In this document: positions 17,417 through 26,067 of the stretch, in pieces
How the letters are laid out: each line of letters begins with the position of its first letter
How positions within the stretch are numbered: the stretch's first letter is position 1
Source of the DNA: Paenibacillus senegalensis JC66
GTDB lineage: Bacteria > Bacillota > Bacilli > Paenibacillales > NBRC-103111
Assembly (NCBI RefSeq): GCF_000285515.1
Contig: NZ_HE610959.1
Span: 10,183-74,182, forward strand
Length of the DNA stretch: 64,000 nt
Direction: 5' to 3'
The notes under the pieces: generated by a model
Told to the model about the DNA's origin: nothing
The model's input: only the letters and a program-made list of their open reading frames with translations
Databases searched by the model: none
Translations under genes and position numbers: made by a program

Positions 17417-18214
17417 TTGGCAAAGGGTACTAAAGAATATTCCGTTCCAGCTCTTGATAAAGCCATCATGATACTGAATGCTTTATCCGAAAACGAACTG
17501 TCTGCGGCAGATCTGCATACTAGCCTGAAGCTCCCCAAAACGACCACCTTTGTAATCTTGAATACGCTGGAGCAGCATGCGATTATTTATAAAAATCCCG
17601 ACGGTACCTATAGGCTCGGCCCTGGTGTCCTGCATTGGGCCACCCGGTTTTTAGGTTCTATCGATCTTGTTCAATTCGCCAGACCTCATCTTTCTGCTCT
17701 GGTTCAAGACACACCTTATACCGGCCATCTGGCAGTATTGGTCGACAACAAGGCTGTTTATTGCGATAAGGTTGAAGGAAACGGATTTGTACGTTTTGCT
17801 ACTAGTGTAGGGCAAGGCCAACCCCTGCATCAGTCTGCGGTTGGCAAAGCTTTGCTGGCAGATCATCAGCCTAAACAATTGGAGCTTCTAATTCCGGAAA
17901 TCAATCCGATTGATGACGATAAAGCAGCCCGGACTATGGAAAAGTGGATGGATGATATTCAGTTTGTAAGAGATCACGGATTCTCTATTGAGGATGAAGA
18001 ATTTGAGGAAGGGGTTCGCTGCATTGGGGCCCCGATACGCAACCACCAGGGGTTTATTGTAGCAGCAATCAGTATTACCTCTTTGAGTCGAGATTTACCC
18101 GCTGTCAAGTTTATGAGTGTTGGCAGTCAAGTCAAGGCCGCAGCCTTGGCCATTTCCCAAGCTATCGGCTACCTGCCAACTGCAGCCGAGAAACCTAATA
18201 AAGTAACATCATAG
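17417..18214 (+). CDS. IclR-family transcriptional regulator 1
   Basis: A 265-residue regulator. The N-terminal winged helix contains the recognition segment LPKTTTFVILNTLE, and the C-terminal IclR effector domain has YCDKVEGNGFVR, SAVGKALLA and the conserved ending region EDEEFEEGVRCIGAPI. The start is TTG, 7 bases after AGGAGG; the frame continues 88 codons further up but without a ribosome binding site. It is divergent from operon A, which it probably represses until a metabolite binds. It is a paralog of the regulator at 47716, and the two recognition helices differ in only two residues. It is followed by a strong terminator. Confidence 0.92.
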   Translation: MAKGTKEYSVPALDKAIMILNALSENELSAADLHTSLKLPKTTTFVILNTLEQHAIIYKNPDGTYRLGPGVLHWATRFLGSIDLVQFARPHLSALVQDTPYTGHLAVLVDNKAVYCDKVEGNGFVRFATSVGQGQPLHQSAVGKALLADHQPKQLELLIPEINPIDDDKAARTMEKWMDDIQFVRDHGFSIEDEEFEEGVRCIGAPIRNHQGFIVAAISITSLSRDLPAVKFMSVGSQVKAAALAISQAIGYLPTAAEKPNKVTS

Positions 18215-18292
18215 CTCCCTGCCTTGCCTTGTGCATGCAACAGCATTTACAAGTAAAGAAGTCCCTGATTGGCTGTTTTTCTAAATAAAAAT

Positions 18293-18366
18293 AACCCATG
18301 CAGGTATCGCTTATGCAAATGGTTTTGTTATAACATCCATTTGGCACGAAACCAGCATGGGTTTTA
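18293..18366 (+). terminator. Branched terminator hairpin after IclR 1
   Basis: Outer arms AACCCATGC (18293-18301) and GCATGGGTT (18355-18363) followed by TTATAG enclose an inner stem CAAATGG/CCATTTG (18316-18343). It lies 80 bases after the regulator stop and facing the RidA gene, so it can serve both directions. The remaining gap to 18529 shows nothing else. Confidence 0.7.
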
Positions 18367-18529
18367 TAGTTCCAGGCGGGCATTTTGCATAATTCGGTTT
18401 TCATTAACAGGCGAAATCTGGACATAGACGTACAAACCTGATATATCTTTCACTTGTCTTATTAAAAGATTTACTTAGATCTGCTTGTGCAAGATGCTGA
18501 GGTATCGAGCTCCATTTCTACAATCTTGG

Positions 18530-18991
18530 TCAAGCTTTCAATTCCACTACCATCTCAATTTCTACTGAAACACCACCAGGTAATGCAGCTACACCAACAG
18601 CGGCCCGCGCGTGCTTCAGCTCAGGACCGAAGATACGGTTAAGCAGATCGGATGCCGCATTAATTACATAAGGCTGCTCTGTAAAAGATGGGTCGGATGC
18701 AACATATCCGTTAAGCTTCACTATCCGATGGACCCGATCGAGATCGCCGATCAAATTCTTCAACGCAGCAAGCAGGTTCAAGGTGCACACTTCGGCTGCT
18801 TTGCGGGCATCCTCTACACTAATGGTAGATCCGACGATACCTTTGTATTGCGCTGTTCCGTCAACTGTAGGAGTTTGCCCGGAAAGAAACACCAGCCGGT
18901 CAGTTACTACGCCTGCAGCGAAGGGATATTCTTTTGCCGGGAGAACTGGAAGTTCAATTTGTAGTTCGGCCAGCTTTTCGGTAAGTTTCAT
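18530..18991 (-). CDS. RidA-family protein (reactive intermediate deaminase-like)
   Basis: A 153-residue member of the YjgF/YER057c/UK114 family, of the slightly longer type with an N-terminal extension. The family wording LVFLSGQTP, the segment DLDRVHRIVKLNGYV and the C-terminal HARAAVGVAALPGGVSVEIEM are visible; the Arg that binds substrate carboxylates in RidA is in the RAAVGV segment. RidA proteins hydrolyse enamines and imines made by PLP enzymes, which would suit the nearby aminotransferase. Start is ATG 18991, 9 bases after AGGAGG. It appears to be a single gene. A second, shorter RidA paralog lies in operon B at 38492. Confidence 0.88.
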   Translation of the reverse strand: MKLTEKLAELQIELPVLPAKEYPFAAGVVTDRLVFLSGQTPTVDGTAQYKGIVGSTISVEDARKAAEVCTLNLLAALKNLIGDLDRVHRIVKLNGYVASDPSFTEQPYVINAASDLLNRIFGPELKHARAAVGVAALPGGVSVEIEMVVELKA

Positions 18992-19169
18992 AAATCTTAT
19001 CCTCCTAGCCATTAATTTATTTCTTCTCTATTGTGGGGAACAACGCTAAGCTTGTCAATGCTAGGTATGACCGAACTTTCCAAGATCCCTGGATAAGTTT
19101 AGCAGTTTGAAGCCCTCGATGGCAGTGCCGTCGTATTTTACTCGAGTCTAAACGCGTGATTCAAGCTGC

Positions 19170-19283
19170 AAAATAGGTTACACTAGGAAATAGGCTGCGC
19201 TAGCAAATAAGCTGCACTGGAACAGCGGTGAAGAGGCATTTAAACAAGAACACTTCTTTCTGAAGATACGCAGCGTAGTGTTC
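19170..19283. repeat. Short degenerate repeats and an inverted repeat between RidA and the aminopeptidase
   Basis: Three units of 17-18 bases of the type AAATAGGCTGCACTAG lie at 19170-19220. After them GAACACT (19248-19254) and AGTGTTC (19277-19283) form an inverted repeat followed by GCTTTT. The latter could be an upstream control hairpin for the aminopeptidase. The gap 18992-19385 holds no gene; it should contain divergent promoters, which I cannot place with confidence. Confidence 0.45.
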
Positions 19284-19385
19284 GCTTTTATCCGCGGATT
19301 TTCACTCCTGAGAAATAGCTTCTTCAACTGAATGACTAGCAGCGAGTTAGTATATCCACCAATTCAAGGAAAAGGAGATTGTACA

Positions 19386-20618
19386 ATGAATTCTTTGGAT
19401 AAGAAATTAGAGCAGTATGCGGAGCTCATCGTCAAGGTGGGCGTAAATGTGCAAAAGGATCAACAGGTATACGTAACGGCTTCTGTTGAAATGGCTCCGT
19501 TGGCCAGACTCGTCGCCAGCAAAGCATACGATGCCGGTGCCGGCAATGTGCATGTTGACTGGACCGATGAAGGACTTTCCAGGCTGAAATATGAAAAGGC
19601 TGCCGACTCGTATTTTCAACACTATCCGGTGTGGGAAGCCGATAAACGCAACTACTTTATTGATGAAGAAGCAGCTTTTATCGCTATCATCTCTCCGAAT
19701 CCGGACCTGCTTAAAGGCATCGACCCTGAACGCATCAGCAATTTTCAGAAAGCTTCCGGTCAGGCTTTGGATAAGTACCGGCGCGCAATCCAGTCTGATA
19801 AGGTCAGCTGGACAGTAGTCGCCGCAGCTACCGAAGCCTGGGCCGCCAAGGTATTCCCTGATCAAGATGAAGCGCAAGCAGTGTCGATGCTATGGGACGC
19901 GATATTCGAATCGGTACGCCTGAACACTGCTGACCCGGTTCGTGCCTGGGAAGAGCATAACGAAACTTTACATAAGAAGGTCGATACCTTAAACAGCAAG
20001 CATTTTCATAAATTGCATTACACTGCGCCAGGAACTGATTTGACCATCGAGCTGCCTGCCAAACATATTTGGGTAGGGGCAAGCAGCACAAATGAGCGGG
20101 GAACATCCTTCATGGCTAATATGCCAACTGAAGAAGTATTCACAGCCCCGCTTCGCGAAGGGGTTAACGGCTATGTGTCGAGCACAAAGCCTTTAAGCTA
20201 TGGAGGCAATATTATCGATCAGTTTACTTTAACCTTCGAGAATGGACGTATTATTAAGGTGGAGGCCAAAGAGGGCGAGGATATGCTGAAGCGCCTTGTC
20301 GAGACCGATGAAGGCTCGCATTATTTAGGTGAAGTCGCTCTTGTTCCGCATGAATCCCCCATCTCCCAATCCAATATTTTATTTTATAATACGCTGTTTG
20401 ACGAGAACGCCTCTAACCATCTGGCAATTGGCAGCGGTTATGCCTTTAATATCGAAGGCGGCAAATCGATGACGCCGGAGGAGCTTGCAAGTCATGGCGT
20501 GAACTCCAGCATTACCCATGTCGACTTTATGATCGGCTCGGCTGAGATGAATATTGATGGCATCCACGAAGACGGATCTTCAGAGCCTATCTTTCGCAAT
20601 GGGAATTGGGCGATTTAA
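19386..20618 (+). CDS. M29-family metalloaminopeptidase (AmpS/PepS-like)
   Basis: A 410-residue cytoplasmic aminopeptidase. The family's N-terminal lobe begins LDKKLEQYAELIVKVG; the C-terminal lobe contains the metal ligands in ANMPTEEVFTAP (Glu), the HYLGEVALV segment (His/Glu), NTLFDENASNHLA (Asp/His) and THVDFMIG (His/Asp). Length matches the thermophilic aminopeptidase family (about 410). It releases N-terminal residues from peptides. Start is ATG 19386 with AAGGAG 8 bases before; the open frame extends 18 codons upstream without support. It is monocistronic, with a hairpin following at 20648. Confidence 0.93.
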   Translation: MNSLDKKLEQYAELIVKVGVNVQKDQQVYVTASVEMAPLARLVASKAYDAGAGNVHVDWTDEGLSRLKYEKAADSYFQHYPVWEADKRNYFIDEEAAFIAIISPNPDLLKGIDPERISNFQKASGQALDKYRRAIQSDKVSWTVVAAATEAWAAKVFPDQDEAQAVSMLWDAIFESVRLNTADPVRAWEEHNETLHKKVDTLNSKHFHKLHYTAPGTDLTIELPAKHIWVGASSTNERGTSFMANMPTEEVFTAPLREGVNGYVSSTKPLSYGGNIIDQFTLTFENGRIIKVEAKEGEDMLKRLVETDEGSHYLGEVALVPHESPISQSNILFYNTLFDENASNHLAIGSGYAFNIEGGKSMTPEELASHGVNSSITHVDFMIGSAEMNIDGIHEDGSSEPIFRNGNWAI

Positions 20619-20647
20619 CCTCTTTTCTTTATTAAGTTTGAAAAAAA

Positions 20648-20681
20648 CAGCGCCTGGGAAGCATTGTGCTCTTAGGCGCTG
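20648..20681. terminator. Terminator hairpin between aminopeptidase and regulator genes
   Basis: CAGCGCCT and AGGCGCTG form an 8-bp stem. The plus-strand T-run is weak (GTCTTGATT), while the minus side has seven T residues. It follows the aminopeptidase by 30 bases and probably ends its transcript. Confidence 0.6.
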
Positions 20682-20739
20682 TCTTGATTAGTCAAGTCTG
20701 CAAAGCAAATAGGCAGCTTGATCCGGGAGGTATCCTGCA

Positions 20740-21672
20740 TTGATGAGTGAATTTGGAAAGAATTTGTTAACTATTCCTTCGTCCCGCATTATTGAGGTGG
20801 CAAAAGCGTTATCCGGAGACGTTCGATTGCGCATCTTAGAAGCGCTAGGCGATCAATCCATGAGCATTGGTCAGCTCGCCGAAACACTTGGTGTCGCACA
20901 GCCGACAATATCGATCAATGTTCAAATTCTGGAACAAGCCGGCCTCCTCTCCTCCTCTCTCAATGCGAACCGGGAAAAAATTTGTTCCGTCACAGGGCGA
21001 AACCTGCTTCTCGAGCTGCCGTCACGTCTTGGAGAAGGTCTGCAGCAGATTGAGTCGCTGCATATGCCAATTGGTCTCTATTCCCACTGCTCAGTACAGC
21101 CAACTTGCGGCATGGCCGACCGGGAAGGGCGCATCATTGGCTCCCCCGACGATCCCCGCGCCTTTTACCTATCTGAGAGGACAGAGGCTGCGATTCTCTG
21201 GTTTTCAGGGGCCGGTTACCTGGAATACCTGTTTTCGAATCCTCTCCCTCCCGGTGTAGAACTGGAAGAATTGAGGGTTACTGCAGAGCTATGCTCAGAA
21301 GCGCCAGGCTTTAATCAGCAGTGGCCTTCCGACATCAGCTTGTTTATTAATGACAAGCCGGTAGGCACATGGACGAGCCCTGCTGACTTTGGGGACCGCA
21401 AAGGAAGGCTGACCACGAGCCGCTGGTCCGGATCCGAATACGGTCAACTGACCGAGTGGGTTGTCACCCGTCACGGCAGCCGCGTTAACGGTTCGCCCGC
21501 AGATGCTACAGCCATTCCTGACCTGGAGCTGGCATATCACCGCCCTATCCGGATTCGCTTGGAAGTGTGCCGGGATTCTCGTAATCAACGGGGACTTAAT
21601 CTGTTCGGAGCCGGATTTGGCGATTACCCTCAGGATCTTGTGCTGTCCTTCGTTAAACGAAATCCCGGGTGA
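20740..21672 (+). CDS. ArsR-like winged-helix transcriptional regulator
   Basis: A 310-residue protein. Residues 15-85 form an ArsR/SmtB-type winged helix (ALSGDVRLRILEALGD, then SIGQLAETLGVAQPTISINV, then EQAGLL). The remaining 220 residues are a domain I do not recognise, with several Cys (about residues 113-121) and beta-rich wording such as ISLFINDKPVGTW, which looks like a carbohydrate-binding-type sandwich. The overall type resembles predicted regulators of COG4189. The TTG at 20740 is 9 bases after GGGAGG; ATG at 20743 is also possible. It stands alone. Targets are unknown. Confidence 0.75.
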   Translation: MMSEFGKNLLTIPSSRIIEVAKALSGDVRLRILEALGDQSMSIGQLAETLGVAQPTISINVQILEQAGLLSSSLNANREKICSVTGRNLLLELPSRLGEGLQQIESLHMPIGLYSHCSVQPTCGMADREGRIIGSPDDPRAFYLSERTEAAILWFSGAGYLEYLFSNPLPPGVELEELRVTAELCSEAPGFNQQWPSDISLFINDKPVGTWTSPADFGDRKGRLTTSRWSGSEYGQLTEWVVTRHGSRVNGSPADATAIPDLELAYHRPIRIRLEVCRDSRNQRGLNLFGAGFGDYPQDLVLSFVKRNPG

Positions 21673-21770
21673 ATCTAGTTTCATTCAAGGTTTGGAAGTC
21701 AGACTGCTGCATCGCAGCCAGCCACATGGCCGGAATGTGTTCTTGCAAATCTATTGCGGATAGCCGTAAA

Positions 21771-21890
21771 GCATGAAAGTTAGCACAGGAACCAGCATGA
21801 AAAACAGTGCGGGAAACGGCATGAAATCAGCACCGGGAACCTGCATGAAATCAGCACCGGGAACCTGCATGAAATCGGTGCGGAGATTTG
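21771..21890. repeat. 24-bp tandem repeats, GCATGAAA units
   Basis: Five units of 24 bases beginning GCATGAAA start at 21771, 21795, 21819, 21843 and 21867. The third and fourth are identical (GCATGAAATCAGCACCGGGA plus ACCT). They run into the palindrome array that follows. The 72-codon plus-strand frame across both is not supported as a gene. Confidence 0.8.
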
Positions 21891-22013
21891 TACGAAACGT
21901 CATACAAAATGACGCTGGGAGCATGGGAAATATGGAATTTTGTATGAAGAATCGTACAAACTCACCAAAAATGCACGGAAAATGCCTTTAGTTGTATGAA
22001 GAATCGTACAAAT
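21887..22013. repeat. Array of three imperfect palindromes (TTTGTAyGA...TCrTACAAA), copy 2
   Basis: Palindromes at 21887-21909, 21938-21960 and 21991-22013 repeat the arms seen at 1425-1601. In this orientation the order and spacers match the reverse complement of copy 1, including AAAATGACGC after the first unit and AACTC after the second. The two loci are therefore copies of one dispersed element in opposite orientations. Confidence 0.85.
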
Positions 22014-22146
22014 GGACTCGTGGCAATCGTGGCAATCGTGGCTGACCTCGTGGATGGACTCGTGGCAATCGCGGCTGGCCTCGTCGAAGACCTTGCGTGA
22101 CCGCTTTTTCTCCATACTTCTAGAGGAAGTCCCCTTCGCAAGGTCT
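22014..22146. repeat. GTGGCAATC repeats and a 10-bp inverted repeat
   Basis: GTGGCAATCGTGGC-type words recur between 22019 and 22075. They are followed by AGACCTTGCG (22088-22097) and CGCAAGGTCT (22137-22146), perfect 10-base arms around 39 bases. No T-run follows. No function is assigned. Confidence 0.5.
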
Positions 22147-22152
22147 AAAGCT

Positions 22153-22312
22153 TGATTTCGTCCGCTATATCTCTTGCCAAATCAAGAAATCAATCTTTTA
22201 CAGCGGCCGGAGGCCCCCTCTATCCCGCAATGGTCACCTCACTCTCTATCAAAAATCCCGGACCAAAGCCGTCACCAGATTTTTGCTATACAACAAAAAA
22301 CGGGGCGTCCAG
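22153..22312 (+). mobile_element. Fragment of a dispersed element also present at 61149-61207
   Basis: Two blocks, TTGATTTCGTCCGCTATATC near 22153 and CCAGATTTTTGCTATACAAC near 22276 followed by AAAAAACGGGGCGTC, match the reverse complement of 61149-61207. Here about 95 extra bases separate the blocks. The second locus overlaps a frame resembling a transposase C-terminus, so both may be insertion-sequence remnants. No full transposase is present. Confidence 0.4.
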
Positions 22313-22376
22313 CCGTCAGTTTTCACCGACTGTCTGGACAGCTCCCGCACTGTGCTCAACGTGAAGTTTCCCATGA

Positions 22377-23006
22377 TTAGCGAGAAGACTTCCGGTCAAG
22401 AGAGTAATGAGCGATATCCCCAAGAAGCTCAATATGCACCTTGTCATCTTCCCACACAACTTTACTCAGTGAAGCCGGTTGAAGTACGGGAGGATTCCAC
22501 AGCTCGTCCAGCGGCCGGTTTAAGAAGCTGTTCATGATCATCTTAAGCGTGATGGAGTGAGTGACAATTAGAATATGATCCCCCTTATGTTGGCGGAGCA
22601 GACTCTCAGCTGCAGGGATCACTCTCTCCTTCAGCTCATCAAACGTTTCTCCGCCGTGAACAGCCTTGAATAAATGCGGCTGAGACCAAAAGCATTGGAA
22701 GGCTGCCTCCTTATGAAGCTCTTCATGTCTTCTTCCTTCCCAGGAGCCCATATGAATCTCCCTTAGCTCTTCACATAGCTTAATCGGTACCGGATGATTC
22801 CCGCGAATGACTTCCGCCGTATGTTCTGCTCTTCGGCTGGGGCTGGAATATATTGCGTTAAGCGGAACGTCTTTCATAACCCTCTGCAAGCATGCGGCCT
22901 GATAACGACCGTGAGCCGTAAGCGGAGAATCTTGATGGCCCTGAAGCTTGCCCTCCACATTCCACTCGGTTTCGCCATGACGAACAAAGTAGCCTACCGT
23001 TTTCAT
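22377..23006 (-). CDS. Histidine phosphatase family protein (phosphoglycerate mutase-like)
   Basis: A 209-residue cytoplasmic enzyme of the branch-1 histidine phosphatase superfamily. The phospho-acceptor is in VRHGETEWN near the N-terminus, with the second Arg in SPSRRAEHTA, the acidic residue in ELREIHMGSWEG and the second His in ILIVTHSITLK. Relatives include broad-specificity phosphatases (PhoE), fructose-2,6-bisphosphatase-like and cobalamin phosphatases; which one cannot be said. The ATG at 23006 is chosen because a TTG at 23018 abuts the GGGAGG sequence. It is monocistronic. Confidence 0.88.
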   Translation of the reverse strand: MKTVGYFVRHGETEWNVEGKLQGHQDSPLTAHGRYQAACLQRVMKDVPLNAIYSSPSRRAEHTAEVIRGNHPVPIKLCEELREIHMGSWEGRRHEELHKEAAFQCFWSQPHLFKAVHGGETFDELKERVIPAAESLLRQHKGDHILIVTHSITLKMIMNSFLNRPLDELWNPPVLQPASLSKVVWEDDKVHIELLGDIAHYSLDRKSSR

Positions 23007-23149
23007 AACATCCGCCAAGCCTCCCTTTGTCTAAAAAATCAGTAGTTTAATAAGGGCTCAATCTAAAAATCAGTGCTTGACTTCCAACAGAGATGCTGCT
23101 GCGTGGAATGAGGGGACTTCCGATCGCTGTTAGCATATGCTCCCGAAGT

Positions 23150-23213
23150 ACGCTTTCTCCCAGAAAGCGTTGACCCCCAGATGTTCTTGATGATAACCGC
23201 TTCAACGGTTGAA
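23150..23213. other. Two palindromes in a gene-free stretch
   Basis: ACGCTTTCTCCCAGAAAGCG (23150 on, perfect 9-bp arms) and TTCAACGGTTGAA (23201-23213) lie in the 500-base gap 23007-23523. Neither has a T-run. They could be protein-binding sites or remnants of structured repeats. I see no coding region in the gap. Confidence 0.4.
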
Positions 23214-23370
23214 ATCCGGGGACGAAGGCGGGCGCTTCGCTTCTCCTGTCTCCCTCTTCCCCTCTACTTCTGCACAGTTATGATGGGCAAGCACTTATTC
23301 CTGTTATGAGCCTCCTGTTACGAGCCTTAATAAGGACTATTATATGATTGATTTCTTGGTGTCGGATTTC

Positions 23371-23432
23371 CTAACAATAAACGATTCGGATCACCTAATA
23401 ATAAACGATTCGGAAATCCCAATAATAAATGA
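23371..23432. repeat. Direct repeats AATAAACGATTCGGA upstream of the SRAP gene
   Basis: AATAAACGATTCGGA occurs at about 23374 and 23399, and a third diverged copy (AATAAATGAGAAGG) at about 23425, with a period near 25. They lie 95-150 bases before the SRAP start and could be binding sites for a regulator. The open frame through them is an unsupported extension. Confidence 0.45.
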
Positions 23433-23523
23433 GAAGGAGAAAGATGCTATCCGCTCAGAAACTAGGCAGCCCAACTTATCGTTTGCTACAATAAAGCAAG
23501 AGAACTCACGAGGAGTGAAGAGA

Positions 23524-24198
23524 ATGTGCGGCCGATATTCCTTGACGGTAACCCTGGAGCAGTTGTTATCCAGATTTGAATTGGGAAATGTCCATTTTCG
23601 CCTGGAAGCTGGATACAATATTGCTCCTGGCCAGCTTATCCCGGCGATCATTGAAGACAATGAAGGCAACCGGAGAATCGGCAGGCTGCTGTGGGGATTT
23701 ATCCCTTCATGGACCAAAGTGCCAAATCCAAAGCCTGTTATTAACGCCCGCGCCGAAACGATCGCCGAAAAACCTAGCTTTCGCGAATCGTTCAGACGCA
23801 AGCGTTGTCTGATCCCGGCTGACAGTTTCTATGAGTGGAAGGCCGCGGATCACGGTAAACAGCCGATGCGCATAATGAAAACGAACGGCGAGCTGTTTGC
23901 CTTTGCCGGAATATATGACACCTGGGTTACACCTGAGGGTGAACGCCAATCCAGCTGCGCTATTGTTACAACTGCGGCGAGTAGCTGGATGGACCCTATC
24001 CATCACCGGATGCCTGTCATTTTGCCCGGTCCATCGAGTGAAGCCAAATGGCTGGACCGCTCCACACCTATCGGACATTGGCAAGATATGGCCAGTATGC
24101 TGGCGGAGGACAAATGGAAGGCCTACCCGGTATCCAAATCAATCGGAAATGTTAAAAACAACTCCCCTTCTTGTATAGAGCCTATCACACAGGAGTAG
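23524..24198 (+). CDS. SRAP domain protein (HMCES/YedK family)
   Basis: A 224-residue member of the SOS-response-associated peptidase family, which binds abasic sites in single-stranded DNA and forms a covalent thiazolidine link through the Cys at position 2. The catalytic MCGRYS start, the conserved NARAET segment, the FYEWK motif and the HHRMPVIL motif with the active-site His are all visible. Start is ATG 23524, fixed by the need for Cys2 and by GAGGAG 8 bases upstream; the frame continues 60 codons further up through AT-rich repeats. It is a single gene. Role: shielding abasic sites, as known for the family. Confidence 0.95.
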   Translation: MCGRYSLTVTLEQLLSRFELGNVHFRLEAGYNIAPGQLIPAIIEDNEGNRRIGRLLWGFIPSWTKVPNPKPVINARAETIAEKPSFRESFRRKRCLIPADSFYEWKAADHGKQPMRIMKTNGELFAFAGIYDTWVTPEGERQSSCAIVTTAASSWMDPIHHRMPVILPGPSSEAKWLDRSTPIGHWQDMASMLAEDKWKAYPVSKSIGNVKNNSPSCIEPITQE

Positions 24199-24235
24199 CA
24201 TGCATTCGTCCATACCGCTTCATGCTATTTCATTA

Positions 24236-25849
24236 CTATATCGACTCACTGACCGGCAATTCCATCACTTTCTCGCTGAGCGGCAAGAGGATGGTGAATG
24301 TAGTTCCTTGCCCCGCTTGGCTGGATACCTGAAGCTTTCCTCTGTGATCCTCTACAATCTTTTGGCAGATGGACAAGCCTAGTCCGGTCCCTTCTGCTTT
24401 AGTTGTATAGAACGGATCGAATATTTTGGGAAGCTCCTCGGGAGGTATCCCTTTACCTGTATCGCTGACCATAATTACCGCCATCCGGCTGGAATGCTCC
24501 CATTCGAGCGTAATGTTGACTACTCCGGATTGCTGCATAGCCTGAAATGCATTCCTGATCAGATTCAATAAGAGCTGAATGATCTTATCCGGATCCATAA
24601 AGACCACAATCTGCTGATCATCCATCGTCAGCAGCAGCTGGTGGCCTTCAGAAGCTGCCTCAGACTCACACAGCGAATAGACGCGCTGCAGACATTCGTT
24701 CAGAATCGCAAGCCTCATGCTGTTCTCATGGGGCTTGGAAAACTGCAGGAACTCAGCGGTGAGATCCCCCACCCTCGTTATTTCTCCCATGATCACATCA
24801 TACCAAGGCTGAATATTATATCCCTGGCTTTTGGAAAGCTGCACGAAGCCTTTGATGGCAGTAAGCGGGTTGCGGATTTCATGTGCCATACCGGCTGCAA
24901 GCTGCCCAACCATCTTCATTTTCTCGCTGCGCAGCATTTCCTCTTGACTCTCCAGCCAAGAATCGCGTCTCATCTGAAAAATTCTGTCCTCGGCAGTCGA
25001 GATGACAGCCTGAAAGGTATCCGCCTCTTTTGGGTATTGAGTGATGCTATAAGTAATCTGTACGCCCAAATCACTGAAGGATAAAGTCTGGTTATCGACT
25101 TGTACGGCAACAGGCAGAAGCACTGCAAACCGGTCACCTGCATACCTGGATGCGCCAAACATCCGGTCCTTGAACACTTTTTGTATCGTTTCTGCAAAAC
25201 GAATCAGAATTTCATTCGCCGATTGAGTATCCTTAGCGTTCAAAGATTTGAAATTGTTAATATCAATTAATACAAGCTGGAACGGCCGTTTTCTCTCAAC
25301 CAACCGCCGTACTGCAGAGAGATACCCATCATAATTAAGCAGTCCTGTCAAATGGTCATGATTAGCCAAATATGTATTGCGCTGGGTCAGCTTATGCTTC
25401 TCTGACTGCAATTGGTTTACAAAATAAAAAACCAGCACAAGCACAACCCCGGCTATCATATCATAGCCCGTAACCAAAATATGATAGGGGTTAAGGGGTA
25501 CGTAGAAGAACCGGATGAGAGTATACTGCAGCAAGATAAGCATGCTGATGGCAAATGATTTGTACAGCTTATCTTCTTTAAAAATCATATTAATAATGAC
25601 TATATAGTAGAGCAGCAAGCACCAGTTCAATTCGCTGATAAAATGAAACGCTCCCAAAATAGGCAGCTGAATCGGCTTAAGCCAGCAGAACTTTCTGTCA
25701 TAAAGGTGACAAACAAGAAATAAAGCAGCCAGCAAACACAGCAGCAGAACTTGGGGCTCTTTGCCCAAATAAATCGAGCATCCGATTACATAAACTGAAA
25801 TTAATGCGACCAACCGAGTCTTAATAACCTGAAAGTGCAATCGGATCAC
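24236..25849 (-). CDS. Membrane histidine kinase with degenerate GGDEF domain
   Basis: A 537-residue membrane kinase. Six or so hydrophobic helices cover residues 10-155. A GGDEF-type domain follows (about 165-290: NHDHLTGLLNYDGYL, LVLIDINNFKSLN), but the signature is changed to AGDRF, so cyclase activity is unlikely. The C-terminal half is a kinase core: AAGMAHEIRNPLTAIKGFVQ with the phospho-His, LLLNLIRNAFQAM, VSDTGKGIPPEE and GTGLGLSICQKI. The kinase core is like sporulation kinases and NtrB. The start is uncertain: GTG 25849 or TTG 25840 both have usable ribosome binding sites. There is no adjacent response regulator, so phosphorelay input (for example Spo0F) is possible. The stop lies 38 bases from the convergent SRAP gene. 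Confidence 0.9.
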   Translation of the reverse strand: MIRLHFQVIKTRLVALISVYVIGCSIYLGKEPQVLLLCLLAALFLVCHLYDRKFCWLKPIQLPILGAFHFISELNWCLLLYYIVIINMIFKEDKLYKSFAISMLILLQYTLIRFFYVPLNPYHILVTGYDMIAGVVLVLVFYFVNQLQSEKHKLTQRNTYLANHDHLTGLLNYDGYLSAVRRLVERKRPFQLVLIDINNFKSLNAKDTQSANEILIRFAETIQKVFKDRMFGASRYAGDRFAVLLPVAVQVDNQTLSFSDLGVQITYSITQYPKEADTFQAVISTAEDRIFQMRRDSWLESQEEMLRSEKMKMVGQLAAGMAHEIRNPLTAIKGFVQLSKSQGYNIQPWYDVIMGEITRVGDLTAEFLQFSKPHENSMRLAILNECLQRVYSLCESEAASEGHQLLLTMDDQQIVVFMDPDKIIQLLLNLIRNAFQAMQQSGVVNITLEWEHSSRMAVIMVSDTGKGIPPEELPKIFDPFYTTKAEGTGLGLSICQKIVEDHRGKLQVSSQAGQGTTFTILLPLSEKVMELPVSESI

Positions 25850-26067
25850 TCCCGATTCCTCTGGTTTGTATTCTGCTAGTGCGATGACAGCTCCTGCTTA
25901 TCAAGAATAATGATGTGAATAATGATGTGTATTATCCATATATTAACTCAGTTTCCACATGTTTAAGACCAGTTTCATCCATATGTTACACTATCTTCTG
26001 ATTTCTGAAAAGAACAAAAGTTCCATGTTTTCGGCTCGACAGCAAAATCGGTGCTTGCTATCATTCC

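Noticed and set aside
18195-18425. 76-codon minus-strand frame after IclR 1
   Set aside because: It lies mostly on the terminator hairpin and lacks a start signal.
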